From Nageia nagi (taxonomy: Eukaryota > Pinophyta): a stretch of DNA of 64,000 bases. The position numbers and the translations under genes were made by a program. Position 1 is the stretch's first letter. Each line of letters opens with the position of its first letter. The notes under the pieces were generated by a model that did not search any database, had not been told where the DNA came from, and was given only the letters and a program-made list of their open reading frames with translations. This document shows, piece by piece, positions 24,996-35,022 of this stretch. The stretch spans positions 15,500,001-15,564,000 of the forward strand of contig JBITNC010000002.1 in assembly GCA_050084985.1 (NCBI GenBank). Reading direction: 5' to 3'.

Positions 24996-25112
24996 GTTGT
25001 GGAAGCTCTTCTTCTTGGTGTAAAAGCTCTCCATGTTGTGGAAGCTCTTCTTCTTGGTGTAGAAGCTCTCCTTGTTGTGGAAGCTCTTCTTTTGGTGTGG
25101 AAGCTACATCTT
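24996..25112 (+). repeat. 39-bp tandem repeat after the primer site
   Basis: Three units start at 24996, 25035 and 25074 with gttgtggaagctcttct. The period is 13 codons, but no start or family supports translation. C and G have only single, related gaagctcatcttcaacttgg segments here. Confidence 0.85.
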
Positions 25113-25910
25113 GGAGGTTCTTCATCCTTCTTCACTCCTCATCTTACACCCCTTGGTGAGGTAAATTTTAAAGAGCAGGTATAAAGTTCCTCCTCATTTG
25201 GTCATTTTTTATTATTACATAATGCTACTAACACCTTATTTGCTATGTGTTAGTCCCTTTTTTTAAGTTATGATTAACAAGTTGCAATTTTTTTTACTAA
25301 TCCTCTATGTTACTTGCAATTTTAAATTGCTATAGTTCTTGTAAAAAAAAGGGTTATACAAAAATTGTAATTTGTTGTTCATGTTATATTAAACTTAAAA
25401 GTATGTGTTGGTTCAATTATTTGATTAAATGCCCATATATGATGCAAAATTGCAATATTTGTACTAACATTTTTTTATGTTAGTAGTAATGTATTATTAT
25501 GAAATTTCTCATATATACTATCATTAGTGAGTTATTCATATGATCCTAAGCAAAAGGCATCAACATTTCCAAAAATAAAAGGAGGAAAAATTGTTTTAAG
25601 GGCACAATAATATATTCCAAAGCTCAATATAATATATATATATCTATGTATATATATTTTATTATTTTTTGTTGTTAAAAATATAGTTAATATATATATA
25701 TATATATATATTTATTTATTTATTTATTTTAAATTTGTTTAAAAGCACAAATATTTATATATATTTTTTATATATTTTAAATTTGTTTAAAATATTCAAA
25801 AAATATATATATATTTTGTTATTGTGTTTTAAATTTATTTAAAATCAAAATAAATTAAATATGGAGGGGTCATTAATTAAAACTTAATTCGTATACAATT
25901 TATTGGGGGG

Positions 25911-26750
25911 TCGAATACAACGCGTGCCCCTCTGGCTCCTCCGACCTCGTGACATCGTCGCCCTCCTCCCTGTTGCCAACCCGCGCGCCACCACTTCTCC
26001 TCCCCTGCGGCACTGCTCCTCCCGCCTCCGTCGTGTTCATCGATGACTGGACTGAAATGGATGCGAGTTTATGCATGATGTGGAACTTCCTTCCTGCAGT
26101 CAGTTTCTATCCTACGGACGGTCCTACGCTTGAACACCAAGCAGGAATTGTGTCTCCGAATGCTGCCCCACATTTTTTCCTACCGATTTTCCTTGCGTAT
26201 GATTCCACCGCACTTGCCATCTTGCAGCCAGTTGAAACAGACGAACAAGCTCATCCTGAACATGATCATATCTCGCCAGGATTACAGAATACCTCTGATA
26301 AATTTTGCCCCTCGTCATGATTCGCACACTGCAGTGATCGCAGGCTGTCCATGCGAGTTGTTTATCCACATGCATGATCTAGACCCTATTTCATGGACTG
26401 CAATGATCGTAGGATAGGCATGCGATAGTCCAATCTTGTTCCCTGCCATGGTCGACGGCTATGCATGCACGTTGTTTGCAGGAGATGCTGATGCTGACAC
26501 AGTTTCATGCCATACGGCTACCATGCTCACCGAATACACCATGCACCCCTATTTTATGACCTTCGATGCTCGCTTCTCCGTGCCCTGGGTGGTCAACCCC
26601 TCACTGGCCGCCCCACGTGGCCTCCGCCCGCCACTCCTCACACGCCCTCCACCTACTCTCCTCACCGACTTTGGCCCATAGGAGACTTTGGCCTCCTCCT
26701 GCCACCTTTGCCCAGCCTCTCCACCTCCATGAGGCTTACACTTGGCCTTT
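25911..26750 (+). other. GC-rich captured module in the leader of A
   Basis: About 840 bases of clearly higher GC content, rich in CG dinucleotides, sit between AT-rich tracts of the leader. Two short frames (25949-26320 and 26130-26417) run through it. One ends in DPISWTAMIVG, resembling the SWTAMI core of a pentatricopeptide (PPR) repeat, with an earlier SQLKQTNKL stretch that could be the preceding helix. This suggests a captured host gene fragment, but the match is short and stops follow. The modules at the same place in C and G look different. Confidence 0.5.
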
Positions 26751-27411
26751 CCAATTTTTTTGTCAACTTTAGTTGTTGAGCCTTAATTTTTTACCCCCTA
26801 CATATTTGATTTGATTTTTTTTTTTTAAAAAAACAAGGGGGGGAGTCATATTTTAAAACTACAAAGCATTTAATTGTTTATTGACTTAGGAGTATTTTTT
26901 CGTGCTTAAAGTAGGAGAAGCATTAAAAATTGGGGTATGGGTCTCCTATTACAACTTGCACACTTATCCTTCTTAGGCATTTTTCCTTACTTGCTTCCAA
27001 GTCAATTGCTCCCATTAAATGCACTTAGGCATACTTAGACTATTTCTAATATTCTACTCAACATTTCATGTTTCATTTAAGTGCATATGCAATCTCTAAG
27101 CATAGTAAAAAGGGATAAACCTTTAAGTAAAAAGGGGGGAATTGGTATAAATTTTACTTAAATTTTATCTAGATGTTGCATGCTAGACTTATGATGCATG
27201 TATCTTTATCTTGTTTGAAGAATAAAACATGCTTAGGACTTAAATTTTTAATGCATGATGCATGCTTACTTAAATTTTTTAAGTCATGAAACAATGCATG
27301 TTATGAATTAAATACTAAGTAGGACTTAGTTCTTTGTTTAATTCATTAAGTGCTTGAATAAATTGAGAAAAATATGAACAATGTAAAAGTCCTTTAGGGG
27401 TTAGTACAAAA

Positions 27412-27965
27412 CCCATTGGACTCAATTTTTTGGCCTCTTCAGGTTTCAAGTTTGTGTAGATGGAGTATTTTTACTTTCCTTTATATTTTTACACATTTGC
27501 TTTATACTTGCAATACGCAAAAATTTGAAAAGTAACCCCTAAAATGAATACATCCGCACGTATTTTCCACAACATGACTTGTTTGGGGAGCCATGAGGTG
27601 AGGACAGGGCAGACTGGAGCCCTTTTAGTCCGAAGAACCGAGTGGTGGTAAGTCCGTCTTAATTGCCCCTAAGACCTCTATTGGATTGGACATAACTCTA
27701 TTAGGTGGATAGGCATGTGTGTAGTGATACCACATGTCTGCACGTCCGTTCAGGGATTATCCTAATAACCTAGGAGGAAAACTGAAAACCCTAATCAAGA
27801 TAATTAAAATGGTCGGTCCAAGATACTTCGGATCCTTGGAAAATAGTAGGTACTTCTCCTTGTGAGAGTATATCACTGACCAAGGTGAACTGGTTGAGGA
27901 CTGGTAGTACCTGGGCTCCACCTTGCGGGAATCCAGGTGAAGGCCTAATTCTATACAAGAAAACA
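27412..27965 (+). other. Conserved leader block, copy in A
   Basis: Same block as in C and G (see 10136-10690). It ends about 145 bases before the gag start. Candidates for its role are RNA packaging, a splice or translation element, or part of the promoter; nothing in the sequence decides this. Confidence 0.7.
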
Positions 27966-28108
27966 ACCCCAACTTTATCCTTCTATGGATCGTGGTTAAT
28001 GAGTTTACACATGTGGGACATGTTTGCTTATTAGATGTTTTATATGTATAGATGGAAAAATTGTAAAAGTTTACATTCTTATTGCATATTTATTTGTTTT
28101 TGTGAGCA

Positions 28109-30550
28109 ATGGTTGAAACCTTCGTTCCCAAGCACATACTCGATGGTTCCAACTTTGGAATATGGGAACCTCATATGAAAGCTGAGTTACAAGCAAGGAA
28201 GCTATGGCAGACAGTTAGTGAAGACGTGGTTGCTCCTACCGATGAGAAGGCTCTTGAAGTATACAACTCAAAGAATGAGTTAGCAACTTCCATGATTTAC
28301 CGTGCAGTTTCAGATGATGTCCTTCTCATGATTTCTTCATCAACTTCAGCAAAGGAAGCTTGGGATAGATTAAAGAAAATTTACCTTGGGTCCAAATTTT
28401 CAAGAAGGTTTACCATTCTACAAAAGTTGTTGCAGTATCGACAAAGTGAAGATGAAAGTGCCTCCATCTACTTAAACAAAATCATTGACCTCAGGACACA
28501 ACTGGTTGGTTGTGGGTGCAACTGGATCAATGATGAGTTCATGGTCTTCATCATTCTTCAAAGCCTTACTACAAAGTTCAGCAACTTTGTCACAGTTATG
28601 GAAACAAGGCTCGATGATGAAGAAGATGTCATCTCACTTGATAACCTTTCTAGACTTCTTCTAAAGCATGAGGAAACTTTGAACAAGAAAAAGTTGAACC
28701 TTTCTCCAAAGGACCATAGCATTGCTCTAGGAGCAACCAAAACTCCTTTCAAGAAAAAGTTCAAACATTACAAATTCAAAGACAACAAGTCCTCATCTAC
28801 CTTCAAGAAGTATGACAAAAAGGGCAACAACAACAACAATCATGGCAACTACAGGCACAGGAATGATAAAGCAAGATCAAGCAATCTAACACCTCAGGAA
28901 AAGTTTGATGGGAATTGTAACTTCTGTGGCATATTTGGGCATAAAGAGTATGATTATCGCAAAAAGAAATTTGCTCAAAAAGGAAAGGGAAATGCAAATG
29001 TGAGAAATTTCAATAATAAAAAGAAGAACAAGCATGTTGCTTCTGTTGCCTACTACTCAATGACTCAAACTATTTCAAATGATTGGATTGTTGATTCAAG
29101 ATGCACTAATCACATGTGTTATGAAAAGGATAAGTTTGAAAACTTTCATAAGTACAAAAAGGATGCAGTTGTGATAGGTGATAATACAGTCCTTGATGTT
29201 CACGGAATAGGGAATGTGAAGATTCATGGAAAGACTCTTGATAATGTCTTTTATGTGCCTAAACTAAGGATGAATCTCATCTCCGTGATTCAGATTACAA
29301 GAAAAGGATGCTCATTGGAGTTTACCTCACACTCTTGGTGTGTTAAGAAAGGACTTGCCACCTTGATGAAAGGATCAGTAAAGGATGACCTTTATATTGT
29401 GGATCAAGTACCTTCAAAGATTTGTCTTGCTGCAAATGTTTGTTCAAAAGGTAATCTTTGGCATCAACGATTAGGGCACCTTAACCACAAGAGTATTCAA
29501 GATATGAAAACTCAAGCACTTGTGGAAGGTTTACCTAATATTTCACCCACAATTGGTCTTTGTGAAAGGTGCATTCTAGGAAAGATGCATAGGCAAAAGT
29601 TTGAAAAAGATAAGGCAACTCGGGCTACTTGTCCTCTTCAGCTTGTGCATTCAGATTTGATGGGTCCTTTTCAGACTAAGTCACTAGGTGGAGCTTCTTA
29701 TGTTCTGACCTTCATTGATGACTTCAGTAGGATGACATTTGGTTATCTACTTGAGCATAAAGATCAAACTTTTGACAGGTTTAGAGACTTCAAGGCACTT
29801 GTTGAAAATCAAACTGATTTTAAGATCAAGATGCTGAGATCTGACAATGGGGGTGAATATAATAGCAATGAGTTTAACAACTATTGTGTTAAACATGGGA
29901 TTAAGCGACAATTCACAATCCCTTACACCCCTCAGCAAAATGGAGTTTCTGAAAGGAAGAATCGCACCATTATGGAAATGGCAAGATGCATGTTGGGTAA
30001 CCTTCCTAGTTTCTTATGGGGCGAAGCTGTTCACACTACTATTCACACCCTAAATAGGTGTCCTACTAAGGTAGTTGAAGGTAAAACTCCATATGAAGCA
30101 TGGACAGGAAAGAAACCTAACCTCTCACACTTCAGAGTCTTCGGTTGTGATGCATTTGCCTTCATTACCTCAGAGAAAAGAAAGAAGTTAGATAAACGAT
30201 CAGAAAAATGCATCTTTGTGGGGTATGATAATCAGCATAGAGGTTACAGGCTCTACTCTTCATCCCATAAAATAGTCTTTGTTTCTAGGGATGTTAAGTT
30301 CAATGAACTTTCTGAGGATATGACCTCTCATGCTGAGGTGTCTGATACAGATGATTCTTTGCCTGCACCACACTGGTTGGATGATCATGTAGAGAAGTCA
30401 CCACAAGAGCAAAATTCTCCAGCACAGAGAATTACAAGAAGTATGACCTTGAATAAATCCTTATTTGCCAAAATTGATAATATGCATGAGCCATCAACCT
30501 TCAAAGAAGCTTCCAAGCAAGAGTGTTGGATGGAAGCTATGAAAGTTTAG
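28109..30550 (+). CDS. Element A Gag-protease-integrase polyprotein, open part
   Basis: An 813-residue frame from ATG 28109. Residues 1-200 are a copia gag (KHILDGSNFGIWEPHM; SSTSAKEAWDRLKKIYLG; LNKIIDLRTQL). A zinc knuckle at about 270-284 reads CNFCGIFGHKEYDY, so its last cysteine is tyrosine. The protease site at about 330 is DSR rather than DSG, which should abolish activity. Integrase follows with HQRLGHLNH and CERC (zinc-binding part), then the three acidic catalytic sites in HSDLMGPF, RSDNGGEY and NGVSERKNR. The frame ends at a TAG (30548-30550) in the linker to reverse transcriptase, where related copies have GAG. It is the best preserved polyprotein in the window but is not functional as it stands. 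Confidence 0.93.
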   Translation: MVETFVPKHILDGSNFGIWEPHMKAELQARKLWQTVSEDVVAPTDEKALEVYNSKNELATSMIYRAVSDDVLLMISSSTSAKEAWDRLKKIYLGSKFSRRFTILQKLLQYRQSEDESASIYLNKIIDLRTQLVGCGCNWINDEFMVFIILQSLTTKFSNFVTVMETRLDDEEDVISLDNLSRLLLKHEETLNKKKLNLSPKDHSIALGATKTPFKKKFKHYKFKDNKSSSTFKKYDKKGNNNNNHGNYRHRNDKARSSNLTPQEKFDGNCNFCGIFGHKEYDYRKKKFAQKGKGNANVRNFNNKKKNKHVASVAYYSMTQTISNDWIVDSRCTNHMCYEKDKFENFHKYKKDAVVIGDNTVLDVHGIGNVKIHGKTLDNVFYVPKLRMNLISVIQITRKGCSLEFTSHSWCVKKGLATLMKGSVKDDLYIVDQVPSKICLAANVCSKGNLWHQRLGHLNHKSIQDMKTQALVEGLPNISPTIGLCERCILGKMHRQKFEKDKATRATCPLQLVHSDLMGPFQTKSLGGASYVLTFIDDFSRMTFGYLLEHKDQTFDRFRDFKALVENQTDFKIKMLRSDNGGEYNSNEFNNYCVKHGIKRQFTIPYTPQQNGVSERKNRTIMEMARCMLGNLPSFLWGEAVHTTIHTLNRCPTKVVEGKTPYEAWTGKKPNLSHFRVFGCDAFAFITSEKRKKLDKRSEKCIFVGYDNQHRGYRLYSSSHKIVFVSRDVKFNELSEDMTSHAEVSDTDDSLPAPHWLDDHVEKSPQEQNSPAQRITRSMTLNKSLFAKIDNMHEPSTFKEASKQECWMEAMKV

Positions 30551-32034
30551 TATGAGGTGCTCATGAAAAATGAAACTTGGGATTTAGTTCCTTATCCCAA
30601 TGAGAAAAATGTGATTGGCAATAAATGGATATACAAGGTCAAGTACAATTCTGATGGAAAAATTGAAAAATACAAGGCAAGATTAGTGGCCAAAGGATTC
30701 GCTCAGAAATATGGTATTGATTATGAGGAAACCTTTGCTCCTGTAGCCAAGATGCCTACTGTCAGAATAATCCTTGCTCTTTCTACAGCTCAAGGATGGA
30801 AAGCTTTTCAACTTGATGTCAAAAGTGCATTTCTCAATGGTGACTTGGATGTTGAAATCTACATGAATCAACCAGAAGGATTTATTCTAGAAGGAAAAGA
30901 GTCTCTTGTGTGTAAGTTAAAGAAGTCTTTGTATGGACTTAAGCAAGCACCTAGAGCATGGTACAAGAAAATTTTAGGATTCTTTGCAGATATTGGTTTT
31001 TCCAAGTGCTTCTCAGATTCAGATCTATATGTACTCAATCAAGGACAAGACGTGGTCATAATTCTCCTTTATGTGGATGATCTTCTCATAACAGGCAATA
31101 ATATTGAAATCATCCAAGAGTGCATCTCCAAACTCAAGGCAACATTTGAAATGACTGATCTAGGTCTATTGCATTACTATCTTGGGATGCAAGTATACCA
31201 ACACAAAGATTGTACTTATCTTAGTCAATCTAAGTATATATCAGACATCTTGCAAAAGTTTGGAATGGAGGAGTGTAAATATGCTGCAATACCTATTTCT
31301 CCTGGAATAGTTGTATCACTGAGCTCAGATTCTCAATTGGCTGATGCTACAGCTTATAGACAATTGATTGGTAGTCTTCTGTATCTGACTATCTCTCATC
31401 CTGATATTGCCTTTGCAGTGAATCTGATGGCATGATTCATGTAAAAACCATATGTTGAACACCTCAATGCTGTTAAGCAAATCTTGAGGTATGTCGTAGG
31501 GACAAAGGATCTTGCTCTTAAGCATTCCAAAGTGCCCTCAATTGTTCTCTCAGGGTTCTCAGATTCTGATTATGGGGAGATAGAGATGACAGAAAATCAA
31601 CCTCTGCATATGTGTTTAGCATTGGTTCAGGTGCTATCTCTTGGGCTTCCAAGAAGCAACCTACTGTGACTCTTTCTACCACTGAAGCCGAATATCGAGC
31701 CATGTCTGTTACCGCCCAAGAAGCTATTTGGCTAAGACATCTTTTGAACGAAATTGGGTATACGCAAAATGGCCCATCTCTTATTTCGTCAGACAATCAA
31801 TCGGCTATCTCTTTGGCTAAGAATCCTGTGTTCCATCAGTGAACCAAACATGTAGAAATCCAAGCTCATTTTATCAGGGAGAAGGTTCTAGATGACATCA
31901 TATGCTTGCAGTATTATCCATCTACTGAAAACTCCGCTGATTTGTTCACCAAGCCCCTTCCTGAAGCTCAGTTCTGCAAGCTTAGGGATTCTCTCGGGTT
32001 GGTGAAGTTGCCCTCAAGGGGGAGTGAAGTTTAA
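30551..32034 (+). pseudogene. Element A reverse transcriptase and RNase H, interrupted
   Basis: This is the direct continuation of the polyprotein after the TAG. An open stretch at 30557-31435 has the copia reverse transcriptase: NKWIYKVKY, KARLVAKGFAQ, FQLDVKSAFLNGD, YGLKQAPRAWY and the catalytic LLYVDDLLI, then LLHYYLGMQ. Stops at 31433 (TGA) and 31442 (TAA), a one-base deletion near 31575, and a TGA at 31840 interrupt RNase H. Its motifs are still readable as [16 protein letters not shown] and [13 protein letters not shown]. The polyprotein end is LVKLPSRGE near 32030. Several of the stops could come from C-to-T changes (CGA to TGA, CAA to TAA). Confidence 0.92.
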
Positions 32035-32094
32035 ACTTTTGTTAGTGATGACAACTTCACCTCTAAGAGGCCTTTTTGATTGTACATTCTAGAC

Positions 32095-32376
32095 CTCCGT
32101 GGTAAGTTTGCTCTGCGTGACAAACTTGTTGTACAATTATTGTTATAGAGTGTTGATTATTTTATACCTTAGTGGTAAGTTTGCTCTGCGTGACAAACTT
32201 GTTGTACATTTTATACCTCCGTGGTGAGTTTGCTCTACGTGAGAAACTTATTGTACAAATTTTGAGCATATAATTAATATACCTCCGTGGTAAGTTCGCT
32301 CTACGTGACGAACTTGTTGTACATTCTATACCTCTGTGGTGAGTTTGCTCTGCGTGAGAAACTCGTTGTACAATTT
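32095..32376 (+). repeat. Array of five hairpin units in the 3' region of A
   Basis: Five copies of a cctccgtggtaagtttg-like unit lie at 32095, 32167, 32217, 32282 and 32330, with alternating spacing near 72 and 49 bases. Each folds as a stem around the loop ctctRcgtga. Stems are aagtttg/caaactt (units 1 and 2), gagttt/aaactt (3), aagttcg/cgaactt (4) and gagttt/aaactc (5). Paired changes keep the stem in units 4 and 5. Each is followed by ttgttgtaca or a close variant. Related single units occur in C, E and G. Confidence 0.85.
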
Positions 32377-32399
32377 TTATGCTCTATTTTAAAATCAAC

Positions 32400-32852
32400 A
32401 CATGTCTATATACAACAGGTGACTATGAGTGATGGCTTGGCATCTCTGTGATGGCTTATAGTGCACCATTGATCAGTTATTTATAAGATGGCATTATTTG
32501 ATTCTCTTATTTGAATTTATGATGCATCTAACTGATTTTGTTCATGAGTTGCTTGTAGCATGCAGGATCTTCTTCAGAAATGCAGGTTACTCACCTTGTG
32601 AAAGCAAACTCATGGAGACTCACATGTCAGCTTAAAGTTGATCAACTACTATGTACAATGAAACCAGTTGTGGTTAATGATTGTATTGTAAACCATTTTT
32701 TGTCAAATGGTAATGTAGTGAGTCTCATACTAGTTCTCAAAAAGATTCTCAAATATGTAAAAGTTCTCATCTCCACTTGTATCTCTATGGAGGAGAACTC
32801 TCTCTTACTCTCTCTCTCTTCTCTCTTCTACGCTCTATCCCAATATTGCATT
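32400..32852 (+). other. 3' non-coding region of A before the polypurine tract
   Basis: Contains a block (caggtgactatgagt ... gcaccattgatcag) shared with C and E and a CT-rich stretch before the polypurine tract. The small frame at 32580-32867 has no family match that I recognise and overlaps the LTR, so it is not called a gene. Confidence 0.6.
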
Positions 32853-32861
32853 AAGAGGGAG
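32853..32861 (+). promoter_or_regulatory. Polypurine tract of A
   Basis: aagagggag directly before the 3' LTR; the equivalent in C is ttaagggg and in E ttaagggggag. Confidence 0.85.
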
Positions 32862-33368
32862 TGTTAGAATTTGTAATGAAATATTGTGAATATCTAAACT
32901 CCTTGTAAATTCAATTAATCACTTAAGGGTATGTAGATACCTTAAGAGATTAATAGAATTCTTTAATATGTAGACTTTGACTTTACCAAAGTGGTTAGTT
33001 GGTAGGTTGAAGTTTGGTGATACATTTAATGTAACCCTAACCTTACCCTTGGGTTAAAGGAAGGTTAGGGAGATGCTCTAAAGCTATAAATAGAGGGCCT
33101 CTCTTCTTGTAACATATCTAAGTCTTGGAGTAAGATTACTCTACTTGGTTGTGTAGGAGAGAGCTAAAGAATAGTTGTAAGAGAGACATAGCAAGAGAAT
33201 AAGAGAACTAGTTGTGGATGTACTCCCAAGGAGGGAGGAACCACATTATATTGGTGTCATATTATGTGAATGATGTTCTTAGAATTATAGATGTGTTATC
33301 TTGTGTACACTTGAGTTTCCTAGTCTAAGGTCCTAAAGGATTTGTTTAGATCTAGTTCAAATCCTTCA
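32862..33368 (+). repeat. 3' LTR of element A
   Basis: 507 bp, two mismatches to the 5' LTR, TATAAATA at 33085-33092. Followed by the TSD actgg. Confidence 0.96.
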
Positions 33369-33373
33369 ACTGG

Positions 33374-33734
33374 TTATTAATATTTTATCTTATCTTATTG
33401 AATCTATCAAATGGGTGCCTGGTAAGAGGATTTGGTGCTCCTTATAGTTGTTGCTGCAAAACTTAAGGGTTGGTGCTCCTTCTAGTTGGTGCTGATAAAT
33501 TGTGTGTAGAGTTGGTGCTTTACAATGGCTAGATTTGGATTGGAATCCAAGTAGTCTTATTCGGATATGTAGCTACATTGGTTAACTTCATTATATCTTG
33601 TGTTGTGTGATGTTCTCTTATGTGTTTGCTCTATTTAGTTTTATCTTTCTGCTACACTATTTAAAATTTTTAGGTTTGAAGTTTTAAATTTAAAGACATT
33701 GATTCACCTCGCTCTCAATGTCACACGTAGTTCA
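33374..33734 (+). repeat. 3' LTR of element D, second part
   Basis: Resumes at ttattaatattttatc, matching 17047 onwards in the 5' LTR, and ends cacacgtagttca. Followed by aaaaa, the TSD of D. Confidence 0.9.
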
Positions 33735-33739
33735 AAAAA

Positions 33740-33988
33740 GATTGCAGATTACTTACTTCAAGTATGCAAACTCTTAGAGATTCTTCATGACTTCTAGTTA
33801 GATGACTACTTCATGTACATTGAAATCGGTTGTGGTTAATGATTGTATTTGGTAAAGTAGTGAGTCTCAAACTAGATCTTTTTTACTTCACAAATATGTA
33901 AAAAGTTCTCATCTTCATTGTATCTATTTGGAGGAGAACTCTCTTACCTTCTCTCTTATTTGCTCTATCCCAATATTGCATTAAGGGG
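33740..33988 (+). other. 3' non-coding region of C, second part, with polypurine tract
   Basis: Resumes at gattgcagattacttacttc as in the uninterrupted relatives (A near 32575, E near 34755). It ends with the polypurine tract ttaagggg at 33981-33988, directly before the LTR. Confidence 0.8.
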
Positions 33989-34486
33989 TGTTGGAGTGTA
34001 TAATGCATTATTGTAAAGATTTTGTAATAATCTTCTATGTAAGTTCACTAATACTTAAGGATATCATTTGATACCTTAAGTATTTAATTGAATATGATAA
34101 TGTAACTTATCCTACACTCCATGTCATGAGCATGCCCCTTGGATAAAAGGGAGTTGCATGTCATACCTTTGTACATTGGGTAAAAAAGTGATCTAAAGAA
34201 GGATTTTGGCCTATAAATAGAAGGCTCCCTATTTGTGATCATATACCAATTCGTGGATTAAAGTTATGCTAGAGGATAGTGTTTAGGAGATGAGAATAGG
34301 AAGATTGTAAGAGTTCATATTGGTGAATGAAGTGAGATCTAGTTAGTGGATGTACTCCTAGTTGGAGGAACCACTTACATCTTGTGTTATTTTGTGAGAT
34401 TGCTTTATGAGTTATTTAGATGTGTTTGTGAGCTTTCAAGAGATCTTGGTTGCTTAGGAAGTTATATGTTAGTGTTAATTCCTTTA
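33989..34486 (+). repeat. 3' LTR of element C
   Basis: 498 bp from tgttggagtg to ttaattccttta, followed by the TSD gcttt at 34487-34491. The terminal ca has become ta. Confidence 0.88.
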
Positions 34487-34491
34487 GCTTT

Positions 34492-35022
34492 TTGGTATTA
34501 TTTAGTTATCCATATATGAGGAACTTATATGTGCTTGTGCTCTATTTTTTATGATTAACAAATATTTTTAATACAATAGGTGACTATGAATATTGGATTA
34601 GCATCTTCATGATGACTTATAGTACACCATTGATCAATTTATGAAAGGCAATACTTTATTCATTTATCTTATATTGATATGAATTTTTATATGATGCATT
34701 TGACTTATCATGTTTATGAGCTAGTTGTAGCTTGTAGGTTTCTTTCTGAGAGTGCAAGTTACCTACTTCAAGTGGGCAAGCTCATGGAGGCTTAGCATGT
34801 CAACTTATTATTAAATGATAACTTTGGACATTATAACCAATTATGATTAATGATTATATTTTAAACCATTTTTCCAAATGGTAAAGTAGTGAGCTTCAAT
34901 CTAAGACCGTGCTTATTTCTCAAATATGTAAATGTTCTTATCTCCAATTGTATCTCTATAGAGGAGAACTTTTTCTTTCTTCTCTCATCTTTGCTCTACC
35001 CCAATATTCCATTAAGGGGGAG
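34492..35022 (+). other. 3' non-coding region of E, second part, with polypurine tract
   Basis: Continues the E sequence cut at 7458 (ttatccatatatgaggaac), carries the conserved gcaccattgatca-like block (here acaccattgatca) and a CT-rich run, and ends in the polypurine tract ttaagggggag (35012-35022). Confidence 0.75.

Larger units (their letters stand above)
24472..33368 (+). mobile_element. Element A: young full-length Ty1/copia element
   Basis: A is 8897 bp with two 507-bp LTRs that differ at two positions only (near 24714 and 24777), an exact 5-bp TSD actgg, a canonical primer site, a 3.1-kb leader, gag-pol and a polypurine tract. It lies in the 3' LTR of D. It is by far the youngest insertion here. 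Its polyprotein is nevertheless interrupted by several stops and a frameshift, so it could have moved only with proteins supplied by other copies, or it decayed quickly after insertion. Confidence 0.97.
15283..33734 (+). mobile_element. Element D: Ty1/copia element with 2.1-kb LTRs, nested in C
   Basis: D has a 5' LTR (15283-17372), primer site, gag, protease, integrase, reverse transcriptase, RNase H, polypurine tract and a 3' LTR (22712-33734) that is split by A. Without A it is about 9.5 kb. Its wording differs clearly from the A/C/E/G group (KTPYELWFGKKAS, GFEETF-like [20 protein letters not shown]). By-eye LTR divergence over the first 350 bases is about 10 percent. Confidence 0.9.
7459..34486 (+). 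mobile_element. Element C: Ty1/copia element nested in E, split by D
   Basis: C has LTRs at 7459-7955 and 33989-34486 and the TSD gcttt. Without D it is about 8.6 kb, close to A (8.9 kb) and G (8.6 kb), and shows the same plan: LTR, 2.9-kb leader, gag-pol, 3' region, LTR. About 35-40 differences between its LTRs by eye (7-8 percent) mark it as much older than A. It lost a clear primer binding site. D inserted in its 3' non-coding region at 15282. Confidence 0.9.

Noticed and set aside
26436-26779. Several proline-rich frames in the GC-rich leader module of A
   Set aside because: Overlapping frames on a C-rich sequence with no family motif; better described together as a GC-rich module.
32095-32376. 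CRISPR-like array of regularly repeated units
   Set aside because: Units are diverged, spacers are related to one another, spacing alternates, and the array lies in the 3' region of a plant retrotransposon.
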